Positions 16,283 to 25,849 of a stretch of DNA of 41,867 bases are shown here, in pieces (the stretch's first letter is position 1; each line of letters starts with the position of its first letter). The notes beneath the pieces are model-generated. The model was not told the origin of the DNA. It saw only the letters and a program-made list of their open reading frames with translations, and made no database searches. Origin of the DNA: Halomonas sp. Lineage in GTDB: Bacteria > Pseudomonadota > Gammaproteobacteria > Pseudomonadales > Halomonadaceae. Location of the stretch: NCBI GenBank assembly GCA_003553625.1, contig PWEV01000187.1:1-41867 (forward strand), given 5' to 3'. The translations under genes and the position numbers were made by a program.

Positions 16283-17271
16283 CGCGGCCGGTTGGCGATG
16301 ACCACCGCACGACGGGGGGCGGGGTAGCCCTCCCGGGTTCGGGACGGGTCTTCGGGGTCGAGAAAGTCGGCCAGTGACTGGTAGGTCATCCACTCGGTGG
16401 CGCGCTGCTCGTCGGTGGTCGTCACCGCCTCGTCCACCACCCGCACATCGGTAAAGCCGCAGCGCTCAAGCCATTGGCAGAGCGCCGTGGAGGAGGGCAG
16501 GAAGTAGACGTTGGGCATGGCAGCATAGCGTTCCCCCGGCAGCAGCACCCTGGTGGCGTCGCCTTCGATCACCAGGGTCTCCAGGACCAGTTCGCCGCCG
16601 GGACGCAGGGCGGCCCTGAGCTGCAGCAGGTGCTCCAGCGGGGAAGGGCGATGGTAGAGTACCCCCATGGAGAACACCGTATCGAAGAAGCCGAGATCCT
16701 CAGGCACCTCCTCGATGCCCACCGGCAGGAAGTGGGTTCGGCCTGCGTCGGCGTCGCCAACGAAGTGGCGCACCGCGCGGAACTGCCAGAAGAAGCGCGG
16801 GGAGGGGTCGATCACCAGCACGAAGGCGGCGCCCGCCCCGGCCATGCGCCAGCCGTGATAGCCGCTGCCGCCGCCCACATCGAGAACCTTCCTGCCCGCC
16901 AGTGGTGCCAGGTGGGGTGCCACTCGCTGCCACTTCCAGTCCGAGCGCCACTCGGTGTCGATGGCAATGCCGCCGAGCGAGAAGGGTCCCTTGCGCCAGG
17001 GGGCGAGCTGGCGCAGCAGGTTCTCGGCCTGGCGGCGCTGGCTGTCGGTGAGCGCGACCTCGATGCCGACGGTATCGGCGTCCAGGCTCACCCGCCGAGC
17101 GTCGGGCAGCGCCGGCAGCTTGGCCACCGCCTTCTCCCAGGCGGGCAGGTCGCCAAAGCGCCGGCGGTCGAGCCCTCGGGCGAGCTGCTCGGGAAGCCGG
17201 GCCAGCCAGGCGTCGAGGCCCTGGTCGATGAAGGCGTGGTAAAGGTCGCGGTGGTCGGCGGGAATCGGCAT
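16279..17271 (-). CDS. cmoB: tRNA U34 carboxymethyltransferase CmoB
   Basis: CmoB transfers the carboxymethyl group of carboxy-SAM (made by CmoA) to 5-hydroxyuridine at tRNA position 34, giving cmo5U. Diagnostic parts of the 330-residue protein are the N-terminal helical region ending in RKGPFSLGGIAIDTEWRSDWKW, the cofactor loop VLDVGGGSGYHGWRM, VIDPSPRFFWQFRAVRHF, FSMGVLYHRPSPLEHL, GERYAAMPNVYFLPS, and RATEWMTYQSLADFLDP. I place the start at ATG 17271, with GGGAGG 7 bp upstream, rather than the TTG at 17277 that would sit on top of that ribosome binding site. The gene lies just downstream of cmoA, forming the cmoAB operon, and its end overlaps the zinc peptidase gene tail to tail. Confidence 0.95.
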   Translation of the reverse strand: MPIPADHRDLYHAFIDQGLDAWLARLPEQLARGLDRRRFGDLPAWEKAVAKLPALPDARRVSLDADTVGIEVALTDSQRRQAENLLRQLAPWRKGPFSLGGIAIDTEWRSDWKWQRVAPHLAPLAGRKVLDVGGGSGYHGWRMAGAGAAFVLVIDPSPRFFWQFRAVRHFVGDADAGRTHFLPVGIEEVPEDLGFFDTVFSMGVLYHRPSPLEHLLQLRAALRPGGELVLETLVIEGDATRVLLPGERYAAMPNVYFLPSSTALCQWLERCGFTDVRVVDEAVTTTDEQRATEWMTYQSLADFLDPEDPSRTREGYPAPRRAVVIANRPR

Positions 17272-17273
17272 GT

Positions 17274-18056
17274 TCAATCCTCCCGGGGCGCCGGGGAGCC
17301 GGCGTCCTTGAAGGCCTCGTCCTTGAAGGCCACCAGGGAGGCGAAGTTGAGTAGCTGGAACCAGGTATGGGCGCGGGAGAAGCCGGTCCGGCTCAGCCGG
17401 ACGTGGTGCTCGGCCAGGGTGTCCGGCACCAGCACGTTCTCGAGTGCCGTCCGCTTCTGGCTGATCTCCATGTCGCTGTAGCCGTTGGCACGCTTGAAGT
17501 CGTGGTAGCGCTCTACCAGCCAGGCGTTCTCCTCCTCGTCCTCGGCGCGGATCTTCTCGGAGAGCACCAGCACGCCGCCGGGTTCCAGCGCGGCAAACAG
17601 ACGCTCCATTACCGCCTCCCGGTCTGCCTGGGGCAGGAACTGCAGGGTGAAGTTGAGCACGATCATGCCGGCGGGTTCATAGTCCAGGGTACGGATGTCG
17701 CCCTCGATGACCTGGATGGCATGGTCGGGGCATTCGGCGGCCAGCGTCTCCCGGGCGCGGTTCACCATGGCCGGAGAGAGGTCGACGCCGACGTAGCGGA
17801 AGGCTTCCGGCGGGAGCTGGCCGGCCAGTGACAGGCCGCCGGCCCCCAGCGAGCAGCCCAGGTCGTAGACCCGGGCTCCGTGGCGCAGGTGTCGGCGGGC
17901 GATCAGCCCCAGCATGCCCAGTATCTGTCCATAGCCCGGCACCGAGCGTCGGATCATGTCGGGAAAACAGGCGACGACCCGCTCGTCGAATGAGAAGCGC
18001 GCCACTCGGTCCAGGGGTGTCGAAAAGATCGCGTCACGGTAAGATGCATTACTCAT
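17274..18056 (-). CDS. cmoA: Carboxy-S-adenosyl-L-methionine synthase CmoA
   Basis: CmoA makes carboxy-SAM from SAM and prephenate, for use by CmoB. The 260-residue sequence carries the SAM fold with [34 protein letters not shown], and [39 protein letters not shown]. Family-specific C-terminal blocks are [31 protein letters not shown] and [16 protein letters not shown]. The N-terminus [35 protein letters not shown] is also typical. The last 13 residues ([15 protein letters not shown]) extend past the usual end. pgi is transcribed divergently 83 bp away. Confidence 0.95.
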   Translation of the reverse strand: MSNASYRDAIFSTPLDRVARFSFDERVVACFPDMIRRSVPGYGQILGMLGLIARRHLRHGARVYDLGCSLGAGGLSLAGQLPPEAFRYVGVDLSPAMVNRARETLAAECPDHAIQVIEGDIRTLDYEPAGMIVLNFTLQFLPQADREAVMERLFAALEPGGVLVLSEKIRAEDEEENAWLVERYHDFKRANGYSDMEISQKRTALENVLVPDTLAEHHVRLSRTGFSRAHTWFQLLNFASLVAFKDEAFKDAGSPAPRED

Positions 18057-18139
18057 TTTCAGGCCAGAAATGCGGGAACGGCCGCCATTCTACGCGCGCC
18101 GCCACGACCCTGCACCCGCCGGGTTTCAAGGAGGATAGG

Positions 18140-19810
18140 ATGATCGATCAGAGCGAGGCCTGGCGTGGACTCGAGGCCCATGCCAAGGCATTGGGCCGCC
18201 GCCACCTGCGGGAACTGTTTACCGATGAGTCGGATCGCCAGGCGCGCTTCACTCGTCGCGCCGCCGGCCTGACCGTGGATCTCTCCAAGCAGCGCTGCTC
18301 CGCCGAGACCCTGTCGCACCTGCTGGCGCTGGCCGAGCAGGCGGACGTGCCCGGGGCGATCCAGCGGCTGCTGGGCGGTGAGCGGGTCAACCTCAGCGAG
18401 GACCGCCCGGCGCTGCACACGGCCCTGCGCCTTCCGCAGGGCGCCTCCCTGGTGGTGGAAGGCGAGGATGTGGTGCCCGGCGTGCATCGCACTCTCGACC
18501 ACATGGAGGCCATGGTCGAACGCTTCCACACCGGCCAGTGGCGCGGCGCCACCGGCAGGGCCATCCGCCACGTGGTCAACCTGGGCGTTGGCGGCTCCGA
18601 CCTCGGTCCTCTGATGGTGGCCCACGCCCTGGCCGACTATCGGCTGCGCGACGTGCATCGCGTGGAGGTCCACTTTGCCTCCACCATGGACGGCTCCCAG
18701 CTGGCCGACTGCCTGGCACGCCTCGACCCCGAGGCCACGCTCTTCGTGCTGTCGTCGAAGTCCTTCACCACCATCGATACGCTCTCCAATGCCCGCACCG
18801 CCAAGGACTGGCTGATGGCGCGGCTGGCAGGGGAAGAGGGGGTCGACGACGAGCTGGTGATGCGCCAGCACTTCATCGGCGTATCGGCCAGCCCCGAGAA
18901 GATGGCCGAGTGGGGCATCGCGCCCGGTCACCAGCTCGAGTTCTGGGAGTGGGTCGGCGGTCGCTACTCCCTGTGGGGTGGCATCGGTCTGCCCATCGCC
19001 CTGGTGGTGGGCATGCGGCGTTTCCGTGAGCTGCTGGCCGGGGCCCACGCCATGGACGAGCACTTACGCACCGCCTCGCTGGCCGATAACCTGCCGGTGC
19101 TGCTGGCCCTGGCCGGGATCTGGAATGTCAATTTCCTGGACATCCGCGCCCACTCCATCCTGCCCTATGACGGTCGCCTGGAGTATTTTGCCGCCTACCT
19201 CGAGCAGCTCGAGATGGAGTCCAACGGCAAGTCGGTGACGGCTGAGGGGCGCGAGGTGGGCTACTCCACCTGTCCGGTGCTGTGGGGGCAGCTGGGGCCC
19301 AACGCCCAGCACGCCTTCTATCAGCTGCTGCATCAGGGCACTCAGGCGGTGGAGTGCGACTTCATCGCCCCGCTCCGTCGTTACGATGAGGTGGAGAACG
19401 AGGCGACCCGCCGGCACCTCAAGGGGCAGCATCGGCTGACCCTGGCCAACTGCTTCGCCCAGTCCCGGCTGCTGGCGCTGGGCGACGATGCCATCGATGA
19501 GCCTGGCGAGCGTCCCAGGCACAAGCGCTATCGCGGCAATCAGCCCTCCACCACCCTGCTGCTGGACGAGCTGACGCCGTCTACCCTGGGCGCACTGATC
19601 GCCCTCTACGAGCACAAGGTGTTCGTGCAGGCGACGATCTGGGGGATCAACCCCTTCGATCAGTGGGGGGTGGAACTGGGCAAGCAGATCGCCGGCGAGA
19701 CCCAGCGTATCCTCGAGAGCCGCGAGGGCCTGGAGGCCATGGACGCCTCTACCCGGGCGCTGATCGAGGCGGCGTGGGCGGCGGAAGCGAACGGCAAGGC
19801 CTTCACGTGA
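18140..19810 (+). CDS. pgi: Glucose-6-phosphate isomerase (Pgi)
   Basis: Pgi interconverts glucose 6-phosphate and fructose 6-phosphate in the cytoplasm. The 556-residue length fits. Both family signatures are found: VGGRYSLWGGIGLPIALVVG in the middle and FDQWGVELGKQIA close to the C-terminus. Other conserved parts are NLGVGGSDLGPLMV, FVLSSKSFTTIDTLSNA, and LEMESNGKSV. The real start is the ATG at 18140, with AGGAGG 6 bp upstream; the frame is open further upstream across the cmoA promoter but without homology. In halophilic gammaproteobacteria, upper sugar metabolism often goes through the Entner-Doudoroff route, where Pgi works mainly in the gluconeogenic direction; this is background and cannot be tested here. 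Confidence 0.97.
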   Translation: MIDQSEAWRGLEAHAKALGRRHLRELFTDESDRQARFTRRAAGLTVDLSKQRCSAETLSHLLALAEQADVPGAIQRLLGGERVNLSEDRPALHTALRLPQGASLVVEGEDVVPGVHRTLDHMEAMVERFHTGQWRGATGRAIRHVVNLGVGGSDLGPLMVAHALADYRLRDVHRVEVHFASTMDGSQLADCLARLDPEATLFVLSSKSFTTIDTLSNARTAKDWLMARLAGEEGVDDELVMRQHFIGVSASPEKMAEWGIAPGHQLEFWEWVGGRYSLWGGIGLPIALVVGMRRFRELLAGAHAMDEHLRTASLADNLPVLLALAGIWNVNFLDIRAHSILPYDGRLEYFAAYLEQLEMESNGKSVTAEGREVGYSTCPVLWGQLGPNAQHAFYQLLHQGTQAVECDFIAPLRRYDEVENEATRRHLKGQHRLTLANCFAQSRLLALGDDAIDEPGERPRHKRYRGNQPSTTLLLDELTPSTLGALIALYEHKVFVQATIWGINPFDQWGVELGKQIAGETQRILESREGLEAMDASTRALIEAAWAAEANGKAFT

Positions 19811-19838
19811 TACTGGCTGTTCGTACAGCAATTGCGCT

Positions 19839-20486
19839 ATGCTGAGGCCTCCCTGCAGGGTGAAGCCGGCGAGCGGGGTGCTCTACCTGCACGGCTTCAA
19901 CAGCGGCGTCGATTCACCCAAGGCGGTATGGGTGCGTGAGGCCTGTGCGCATCTGAGCCTGGCCTGCGAGACCCCCCAGCTGCCCCATCGCCCGGCCGAG
20001 GCACTGGCGATGGCCGAGTCGCGGCTCGCCGAGCTCGGCCCCGCGCCGCTGCTGGCGGGCAGCTCCATGGGGGGCTTTCTGGCCACCTGCCTGGCCGAGC
20101 GGCACGGCCTGCGCGCCGCTCTGATCAATCCGGCGGTGGCTCCGGCGCGGCTGGTAAGCGACTGGGTCGACGAGGTCTTCGTCAACGCCACCACCGGCGA
20201 ACGCTTCACGGTGGGGCCGACGCACCTGGCCGAGCTCGCGGCGCTGACGCCGACGAGGGTGACCGCGCCGGAGCGCTATCTGCTGCTGCTGGGGACCGCC
20301 GACGAGGTGCTGGACCCGGCGGATGCCTTCGCCTTTTACCGCGGTGCCCGCACCCTGCTTCACCCGGAAGCCGACCACGGCTTCGTGGCGCTGGTCGGGC
20401 ATCTGTCGGCACTGCTGGCCCATGGCGGCCACGCCCTGCCGCCGGCCTGGCGGCCCCGACCACACAAGGAACCGGACGACTCATGA
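19839..20486 (+). CDS. yqiA: YqiA-type esterase (alpha/beta hydrolase)
   Basis: The 215-residue alpha/beta hydrolase matches Escherichia coli YqiA along its length: VLYLHGFNSGVDSPKA at the start, the nucleophile elbow LAGSSMGGFLATCLAE (catalytic Ser within GSSMGG), ALINPAVAPARLVSDWV, LLLLGTADEVLDPADAFAFY with the acid residue, and the final His in ADHGFVALVGHL. Escherichia coli YqiA hydrolyses short acyl esters; the natural substrate is unknown. The last four bases overlap the parE start (ATGA), an arrangement conserved with Escherichia coli. The start at 19839 is uncertain: GTG at 19860 is equally good because family members begin right before LYLHGF. Confidence 0.87.
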   Translation: MLRPPCRVKPASGVLYLHGFNSGVDSPKAVWVREACAHLSLACETPQLPHRPAEALAMAESRLAELGPAPLLAGSSMGGFLATCLAERHGLRAALINPAVAPARLVSDWVDEVFVNATTGERFTVGPTHLAELAALTPTRVTAPERYLLLLGTADEVLDPADAFAFYRGARTLLHPEADHGFVALVGHLSALLAHGGHALPPAWRPRPHKEPDDS

Positions 20487-22363
20487 CGCAATACAGTGCC
20501 AGTTCGATCGAGGTGCTTTCCGGCCTGGAGCCGGTGCGCAAGCGCCCGGGCATGTATACCGACACCAGCCGCCCCAACCATCTGATCCAGGAGGTGGTCG
20601 ACAACAGCGTCGACGAGGCGCTGGCCGGCCATGCCAGCCAGGTCAGCGTGCGGCTGTTCGAGGATGGCGGCGTCGAGGTCGCCGACGACGGTCGCGGCAT
20701 GCCCATCGACATCCACCCCGAGCACGGCGTCTCCGGGGTGGAACTCATCCTTACCCGGCTGCACGCCGGCGGCAAGTTCTCCAATGCCAGCTACAAGTTC
20801 TCCGGGGGGCTGCATGGCGTCGGCGTCTCGGTGGTCAACGCGCTCTCCAAGCGACTCGAGGTGGAGGTGCTGCGCGACGGCAACCGCTACGCCGTCGCCT
20901 TCGAGCACGGCGAACCGGTCTCCAAGCTGTCGGTGATCGGCAGCGTGGGCAAGCGCACCACCGGCACCGTCCTGCGTTTCTGGCCCGAGACGAGCTACTT
21001 CGACAGCCCGCGTCTTGCGGTCGGCCGGCTGAAGCATCTGCTGCGCGCCAAGGCGGTGCTCTGCCCCGGGCTCAAGGTCACCCTGATGGAAGCCGACGGC
21101 ACCGAGAGCGAGTGGCAGTACGAGGATGGCCTGCGCGACTACCTGGCCCAGGCCACCGATGGCTTTGATGTGCTGCCCCAGTCCCCCTTCATCGGCCACT
21201 TTTCCGATGACGAGCACGGCGTGGACTGGGCGATCCAGTGGCTGCCCGAGGGCGGCGAGCCCCTGCTGGAAAGCTACGTCAACCTGATTCCCACGCCCCA
21301 GGGCGGCACCCACGTCAACGGGCTGCGCGCCGGCCTGCTCGAGGCCCTGCGCGAGTTCTGCGAGTACCGAAGCCTCCTGCCGCGGGGGGTGAAGCTCACC
21401 GCCGAGGACCTCTGGGAGCGGGTCTCCTACGTGCTCTCGGTGAAGATGCTCGACCCCCAGTTTGCCGGGCAGACCAAGGAGCGCCTCTCCTCGCGCACCG
21501 TGGCGGGCTTCGTCTCCGGGGTGGTCAAGGACGCCTTCTCGCTGTGGCTCAACCACCACGTGGACCAGGCCGAAGCGCTGGCGGAGCTGGTGATCAACGC
21601 CGCCCAGCGGCGCCAGAAGAGTGCCAAGAAGGTGGCGCGCAAGAAGGTCACCTCGGGCCCGGCGCTGCCCGGCAAGCTGGCCGACTGCTCCGGCCAGGAT
21701 CCGGCCCTGAGCGAGCTGTTCCTGGTGGAGGGCGACTCCGCCGGCGGCAGCGCGAAGCAGGCCCGCAACCGCGAGAGCCAGGCGATCCTGCCGCTGCGCG
21801 GCAAGATACTGAACACCTGGGAAGTGGAGTCCCACGACATCTACGGCTCTCAGGAGGTCCACGATATTGCCGTCGCCGTGGGCATGGATCCGGTCAGCGA
21901 CGACCTCACCAAGCTTCGCTATCACAAGATCTGCATCCTCGCCGATGCGGACTCCGACGGCCTGCATATCGCCACCCTGCTCTGCGCGCTCTTCATGCGT
22001 CACTTTCCGGCGCTGGTGGATGCCGGCCATGTCTACGTGGCCATGCCGCCGCTCTACCGCATCGACCTGGGCAAGGAGGTGCACTATGCCCTGGACGAGA
22101 GCGAGAAGGCGGCCATACTGCGCAAGCTGGAGGGCAAGCGTGGCACCGTGAACGTGCAGCGCTTCAAGGGCCTGGGCGAAATGAGCCCGCTGCAGCTGCG
22201 CGAGACCACCATGGCGGTGGAGACCCGTCGCCTGGTGCAGCTGACCCGCGAAGTGGGCGACGGCACCATGGAGATGATGGACATGTTGCTGGCCAAGAAG
22301 CGTGCCCCCGACCGCAAGAGCTGGCTGGAAGACTACGGCAACCTCGCTGACATAGAGGTCTGA
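20483..22363 (+). CDS. parE: DNA topoisomerase IV subunit B (ParE)
   Basis: ParE is the ATPase subunit of topoisomerase IV, which unlinks daughter chromosomes. The GHKL ATP site is intact: [28 protein letters not shown] and [17 protein letters not shown]. The TOPRIM parts are [18 protein letters not shown] (about residue 416) and [19 protein letters not shown] (about 489). [18 protein letters not shown] near the C-terminus is also present. Length 626 residues is as in Escherichia coli (630). The name ParE rather than GyrB is supported by the shorter TOPRIM region, the parC gene immediately downstream (7 bp gap) and the yqiA gene overlapping in front. Translation is coupled to yqiA. Confidence 0.98.
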   Translation: MTQYSASSIEVLSGLEPVRKRPGMYTDTSRPNHLIQEVVDNSVDEALAGHASQVSVRLFEDGGVEVADDGRGMPIDIHPEHGVSGVELILTRLHAGGKFSNASYKFSGGLHGVGVSVVNALSKRLEVEVLRDGNRYAVAFEHGEPVSKLSVIGSVGKRTTGTVLRFWPETSYFDSPRLAVGRLKHLLRAKAVLCPGLKVTLMEADGTESEWQYEDGLRDYLAQATDGFDVLPQSPFIGHFSDDEHGVDWAIQWLPEGGEPLLESYVNLIPTPQGGTHVNGLRAGLLEALREFCEYRSLLPRGVKLTAEDLWERVSYVLSVKMLDPQFAGQTKERLSSRTVAGFVSGVVKDAFSLWLNHHVDQAEALAELVINAAQRRQKSAKKVARKKVTSGPALPGKLADCSGQDPALSELFLVEGDSAGGSAKQARNRESQAILPLRGKILNTWEVESHDIYGSQEVHDIAVAVGMDPVSDDLTKLRYHKICILADADSDGLHIATLLCALFMRHFPALVDAGHVYVAMPPLYRIDLGKEVHYALDESEKAAILRKLEGKRGTVNVQRFKGLGEMSPLQLRETTMAVETRRLVQLTREVGDGTMEMMDMLLAKKRAPDRKSWLEDYGNLADIEV

Positions 22364-22370
22364 TCCCCTT

Positions 22371-24623
22371 ATGACCATGGATATTCAGGTCGCGGAGGGT
22401 GACGTCGAGCGTCTATCCCTTCGCGAGTACTCCGAGAAGGCCTACCTCGACTACTCGATGTACGTCATCCTCGACCGAGCGCTGCCCCACATCGGCGACG
22501 GCATGAAGCCGGTGCAGCGGCGCATCGTCTACGCCATGCGCGAACTGGCGCTGGGGGCCAACGCCAAGTACAAGAAGTCGGCGCGTACCGTTGGCGACGT
22601 GCTGGGCAAGTTTCACCCCCACGGCGACAGCGCCTGCTACGAGGCCATGGTGCTGATGGCCCAGCCGTTCAGCTACCGCTACCCGCTGGTGGATGGCCAG
22701 GGCAACTGGGGCAGCCCGGACGATCCCAAGTCCTTTGCCGCCATGCGCTACACCGAGGCGAGGCTGTCGAAGTTCGCCGAAGTGCTGCTCGCCGAGCTCG
22801 GCCAGGGCACCGTGGACTGGACCCCCAACTTCGACGGCACCATGAACGAGCCGGTGGTGCTGCCGGCGCGCCTGCCCCACGTGCTGCTCAATGGCGGCAC
22901 CGGTATCGCCGTGGGCATGGCGACGGACATTCCGCCGCACAACGTGAACGAGGTGGTCGAGGCCACCTGCCACCTGCTGCGCCATCCCGAGGCCACCACG
23001 GCGGATCTGATGACGTACCTGCCGGCACCGGACTTTCCTACCGCTGCCGAGATCATCACGCCCCGCGCCGACCTGCGAAAGCTCTACGAGAGCGGGCGCG
23101 GCTCGGTGAAGCTGCGTGCCCGCTATGTGATGGAGGAGGGCAGCATCGTGGTCACCGCGCTGCCCTACCAGGTGAGCGGAGCCAAGATCCTCGAGCAGAT
23201 CGCCGCCCAGATGCAGGCCAAGAAGCTGCCCATGGTGGCCGACCTGCGCGACGAGTCGACCCACGAGGAGCCGACCCGCCTGCTGATCGAGCCGCGCTCC
23301 AACCGCGTCGACATCGAGGCGCTGATGGCGCACCTGTTCGCCACCACCGATCTCGAGAAGAACATCCGCGTCAACATCAACGTGATCGGCCTGGACGGTC
23401 GGCCGCGGGTGATGCCGCTGCCCGATCTGCTCGGCGAGTGGCTGCGATTCCGTCGCTCCACCGTACGCCGGCGGCTGGAGCACCGCCTGGGCAAGGTCGA
23501 GGACCGTCTGCACCTCCTCGAGGGGCTGCTGATTGCCTACCTCAATATCGACGAGGTGATCCGGATCATCCGCGAGGAGGACGAGCCCAGGCCGGCGCTG
23601 ATGGCGGCCTTCGGGCTGTCCGAGCGCCAGGCCGAGGCGATCCTCGAACTGCGCCTGCGCCACCTGGCCAAGCTCGAGGAGATGAAGATCCGCGGCGAGC
23701 AGGATGAGCTCGAGGCCGAGCGCAAGCGCCTCCAGGAGCTGCTCGGCAATGAGGCGGCGCTCACCGACCTGATCGAGGAGGAGCTGCGTGCCGCCGCCGA
23801 GACCCATGGCGATGAACGCCGCGCGCCCATCGTCGAGCGCGAGGAGGCCAGGGCGCTCTCCGAGGTGGAACTGGTCGGTGCCGACCCGGTCACCGTGGTG
23901 CTCTCCGAGAAGGGCTGGATCCGCAGCGCCAAGGGTCACGAGATCGATCCCGCCGGGCTCTCCTACAAGGCCGGCGACTGCTTTGCCCTGGCGGCCCGAG
24001 GCAAGACCAACCAGCCGCTGGTGCTGCTGGATGACACCGGACGCGCCTATACCCTTCAGGCCCACAACCTGCCCAGCGCTCGCGGTCAGGGGGAGCCCGT
24101 CACCAGCCGCGTCAACGTGGTGGCCGGCGCCCACATGGCCGGGTTGATGCTGGCGCCGCCTGCCACCCGCTACCTGCTCGCCTCCGATGGTGGCTACGGC
24201 TTCGTGGCACCCCTGGAGGCTCTGGTGGGCAAGAACAAGTCCGGAAAATCGGTGCTCTCGGTGCCCAAGGGCTGCAATGTGCTGCCGCCGAAGGCGGTGC
24301 CGGAGGGCGAGGGGGCCCAGGTGGTGGCGGTCTCCAACGAGGGTCGCCTGCTGGTCTTCCCCCTGGAGGACCTGCCGGAGATGGCCAAGGGCAAGGGCAA
24401 CAAGATGATCGATATTCCCGGTCCACGAGCGGCGCGGCGGGAGGAGTTCGTCCGCGACCTGGTGCTGCTGCCGGCCGGCGCCGGCCTGGTGGTCCACGCC
24501 GGCAAGCGCCACCTCACCCTCAAACCAGACGATCTCGCGTATTATTGCGGCGAGCGCGGCCGTCGCGGCAGCAAGTTGCCCCGCGGCCTGCAGAAGGTGG
24601 ATCGGCTGGAGATAGCGGGATGA
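22371..24623 (+). CDS. parC: DNA topoisomerase IV subunit A (ParC)
   Basis: ParC is the DNA breakage-reunion subunit. The 750-residue protein has the winged-helix domain with the catalytic Arg126-Tyr127 in [15 protein letters not shown]. Its quinolone-resistance region reads [13 protein letters not shown] with Ser87 and Glu91 in the drug-sensitive form (equivalent to Ser80 and Glu84 of Escherichia coli). Other parts are [28 protein letters not shown], the tower domain, a coiled-coil region (about 430-475, [27 protein letters not shown]), and a C-terminal beta-pinwheel with basic blades such as [15 protein letters not shown]. ParC starts 7 bp after parE, and its stop overlaps the serB start (ATGA). 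Confidence 0.98.
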   Translation: MTMDIQVAEGDVERLSLREYSEKAYLDYSMYVILDRALPHIGDGMKPVQRRIVYAMRELALGANAKYKKSARTVGDVLGKFHPHGDSACYEAMVLMAQPFSYRYPLVDGQGNWGSPDDPKSFAAMRYTEARLSKFAEVLLAELGQGTVDWTPNFDGTMNEPVVLPARLPHVLLNGGTGIAVGMATDIPPHNVNEVVEATCHLLRHPEATTADLMTYLPAPDFPTAAEIITPRADLRKLYESGRGSVKLRARYVMEEGSIVVTALPYQVSGAKILEQIAAQMQAKKLPMVADLRDESTHEEPTRLLIEPRSNRVDIEALMAHLFATTDLEKNIRVNINVIGLDGRPRVMPLPDLLGEWLRFRRSTVRRRLEHRLGKVEDRLHLLEGLLIAYLNIDEVIRIIREEDEPRPALMAAFGLSERQAEAILELRLRHLAKLEEMKIRGEQDELEAERKRLQELLGNEAALTDLIEEELRAAAETHGDERRAPIVEREEARALSEVELVGADPVTVVLSEKGWIRSAKGHEIDPAGLSYKAGDCFALAARGKTNQPLVLLDDTGRAYTLQAHNLPSARGQGEPVTSRVNVVAGAHMAGLMLAPPATRYLLASDGGYGFVAPLEALVGKNKSGKSVLSVPKGCNVLPPKAVPEGEGAQVVAVSNEGRLLVFPLEDLPEMAKGKGNKMIDIPGPRAARREEFVRDLVLLPAGAGLVVHAGKRHLTLKPDDLAYYCGERGRRGSKLPRGLQKVDRLEIAG

Positions 24624-25849
24624 CACGACGAGTACTGATCCGCGCCACCGGCGCGGCTCGCCCGGGCCAACTGGCCGGCCTGGGCAAGGCCCTGGCGACG
24701 AGCGGTGCGCGCCTGCTGGACATCAACCAGAGCGTGACCTTCGGCATGCTCTCCCTGGAGGCACTGGTGGGTCTCGACCACGAGGCCGATCTGGAAGGCG
24801 CACTCAGTGCCGCCGGCGATGCCCTGGGCCTCGACGTCCAGGCGATCCAGGTCAGCGCCGAGGACTACCAGCGCTGGAGCAGCCAGGCCAGCCAGCCGCG
24901 GCTGATCCTGACCCTGCTGGCGCCACACCTGCCCGCCGGCATTCTGGCGGAGGTGGGTGCACTCACCGCCGGACACGGCCTGACCGTGGAGCTGATCCAC
25001 CGCCTCTCCGGGCGCGAACCACTGGACGGCGGCGTGCCCCGGGATCGTGACAGCATCCAGGGCGCCTGCGTGGAGTGCTGGCTGCGTGGCGAGGAGATCG
25101 ACCTCGATGCCCTGCGCGAGAAGGCGCTGGCACTGGGTGCCATGCACGGCGTGGACATCGCCATCCAGGAGGATTCGATCTGGCGCCGGCATCGGCGGCT
25201 GGTCTGCTTCGACATGGATTCCACCCTCATCCAGGCCGAGGTGATCGACGAGCTGGCACGCCGCCACGGCGTCTACGACGAGGTGGCCGAGATCACCGAA
25301 CGCGCCATGCGCGGCGAGCTCGACTTCCAGCAGAGCTTTCGCGAACGCATGGCCAAGCTCAAGGGGCTCGACGAGTCGGTGCTGGCCCAGATCGCCGAGT
25401 CACTTCCGCTGATGGATGGCGTAGAGCGTCTGATGGCCCAGCTCAAGCGTCTGGGCTACCGCACGGCGATCCTCTCCGGCGGCTTCACCTACTTCGCCCG
25501 CCACCTGCAGCAGAAACTCGGCTTCGACGAGATCCATGCCAACGATCTGCTGATCGAGAACGGCAAGGTCACCGGCGAGGTCAGGGAGCCGATCCTCGAT
25601 GCCGACCGCAAGGCCGAGCTGCTGCGTGAGATCGCCGCCCGCGAGGGTCTCAGCCCGGAGCAGACCATCGCCGTGGGCGACGGCGCCAACGACCTCAAGA
25701 TGCTGGCGGCGGCCGGGCTCGGCATCGCCTTTCGCGCCAAGCCGCTGGTGCGCGCCCAGGCCAGCCACTCGATCTCGACGCTCGGCCTCGATGCCGTGCT
25801 CTACCTGATCGGCTATCGCCAGGTGGACCTGGAGGAGCAGGGGCAGTGA
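24620..25849 (+). CDS. serB: Phosphoserine phosphatase SerB
   Basis: SerB catalyses the last step of serine synthesis. The 409-residue protein is longer than the 322-residue Escherichia coli enzyme because of an N-terminal ACT-like region (about 1-180; two halves, [23 protein letters not shown] and [22 protein letters not shown]). The HAD domain follows: [24 protein letters not shown] with the nucleophile Asp, [19 protein letters not shown], and [24 protein letters not shown]. The longer, ACT-carrying form is common in pseudomonads and halomonads, where the domain may bind serine as a feedback signal (inference). The frame is open upstream to 24545 but the ATG at 24620, inside the parC stop, fits the family. 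Its own stop overlaps the channel gene (GTGA). Confidence 0.96.
   Translation: MTRRVLIRATGAARPGQLAGLGKALATSGARLLDINQSVTFGMLSLEALVGLDHEADLEGALSAAGDALGLDVQAIQVSAEDYQRWSSQASQPRLILTLLAPHLPAGILAEVGALTAGHGLTVELIHRLSGREPLDGGVPRDRDSIQGACVECWLRGEEIDLDALREKALALGAMHGVDIAIQEDSIWRRHRRLVCFDMDSTLIQAEVIDELARRHGVYDEVAEITERAMRGELDFQQSFRERMAKLKGLDESVLAQIAESLPLMDGVERLMAQLKRLGYRTAILSGGFTYFARHLQQKLGFDEIHANDLLIENGKVTGEVREPILDADRKAELLREIAAREGLSPEQTIAVGDGANDLKMLAAAGLGIAFRAKPLVRAQASHSISTLGLDAVLYLIGYRQVDLEEQGQ

Noticed and set aside
19813..19829. LexA-like box (CTG-N10-CAG, with GCTGT-TCGT-ACAGC) upstream of yqiA-parE
   Set aside because: The match to the LexA consensus is weak (CTGG instead of CTGT and a GC-rich centre), and these genes are not typical SOS genes. 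It is noted only as a short palindrome.
22413..24626. Long open frames on the strand opposite parC (737 codons) and similar long frames opposite or in other frames of the RND pump, parE and the carboxylase
   Set aside because: Such frames are an effect of high GC and biased third codon positions. Their products are His/Gln/Arg-rich and match no family, whereas the sense frames are clear.
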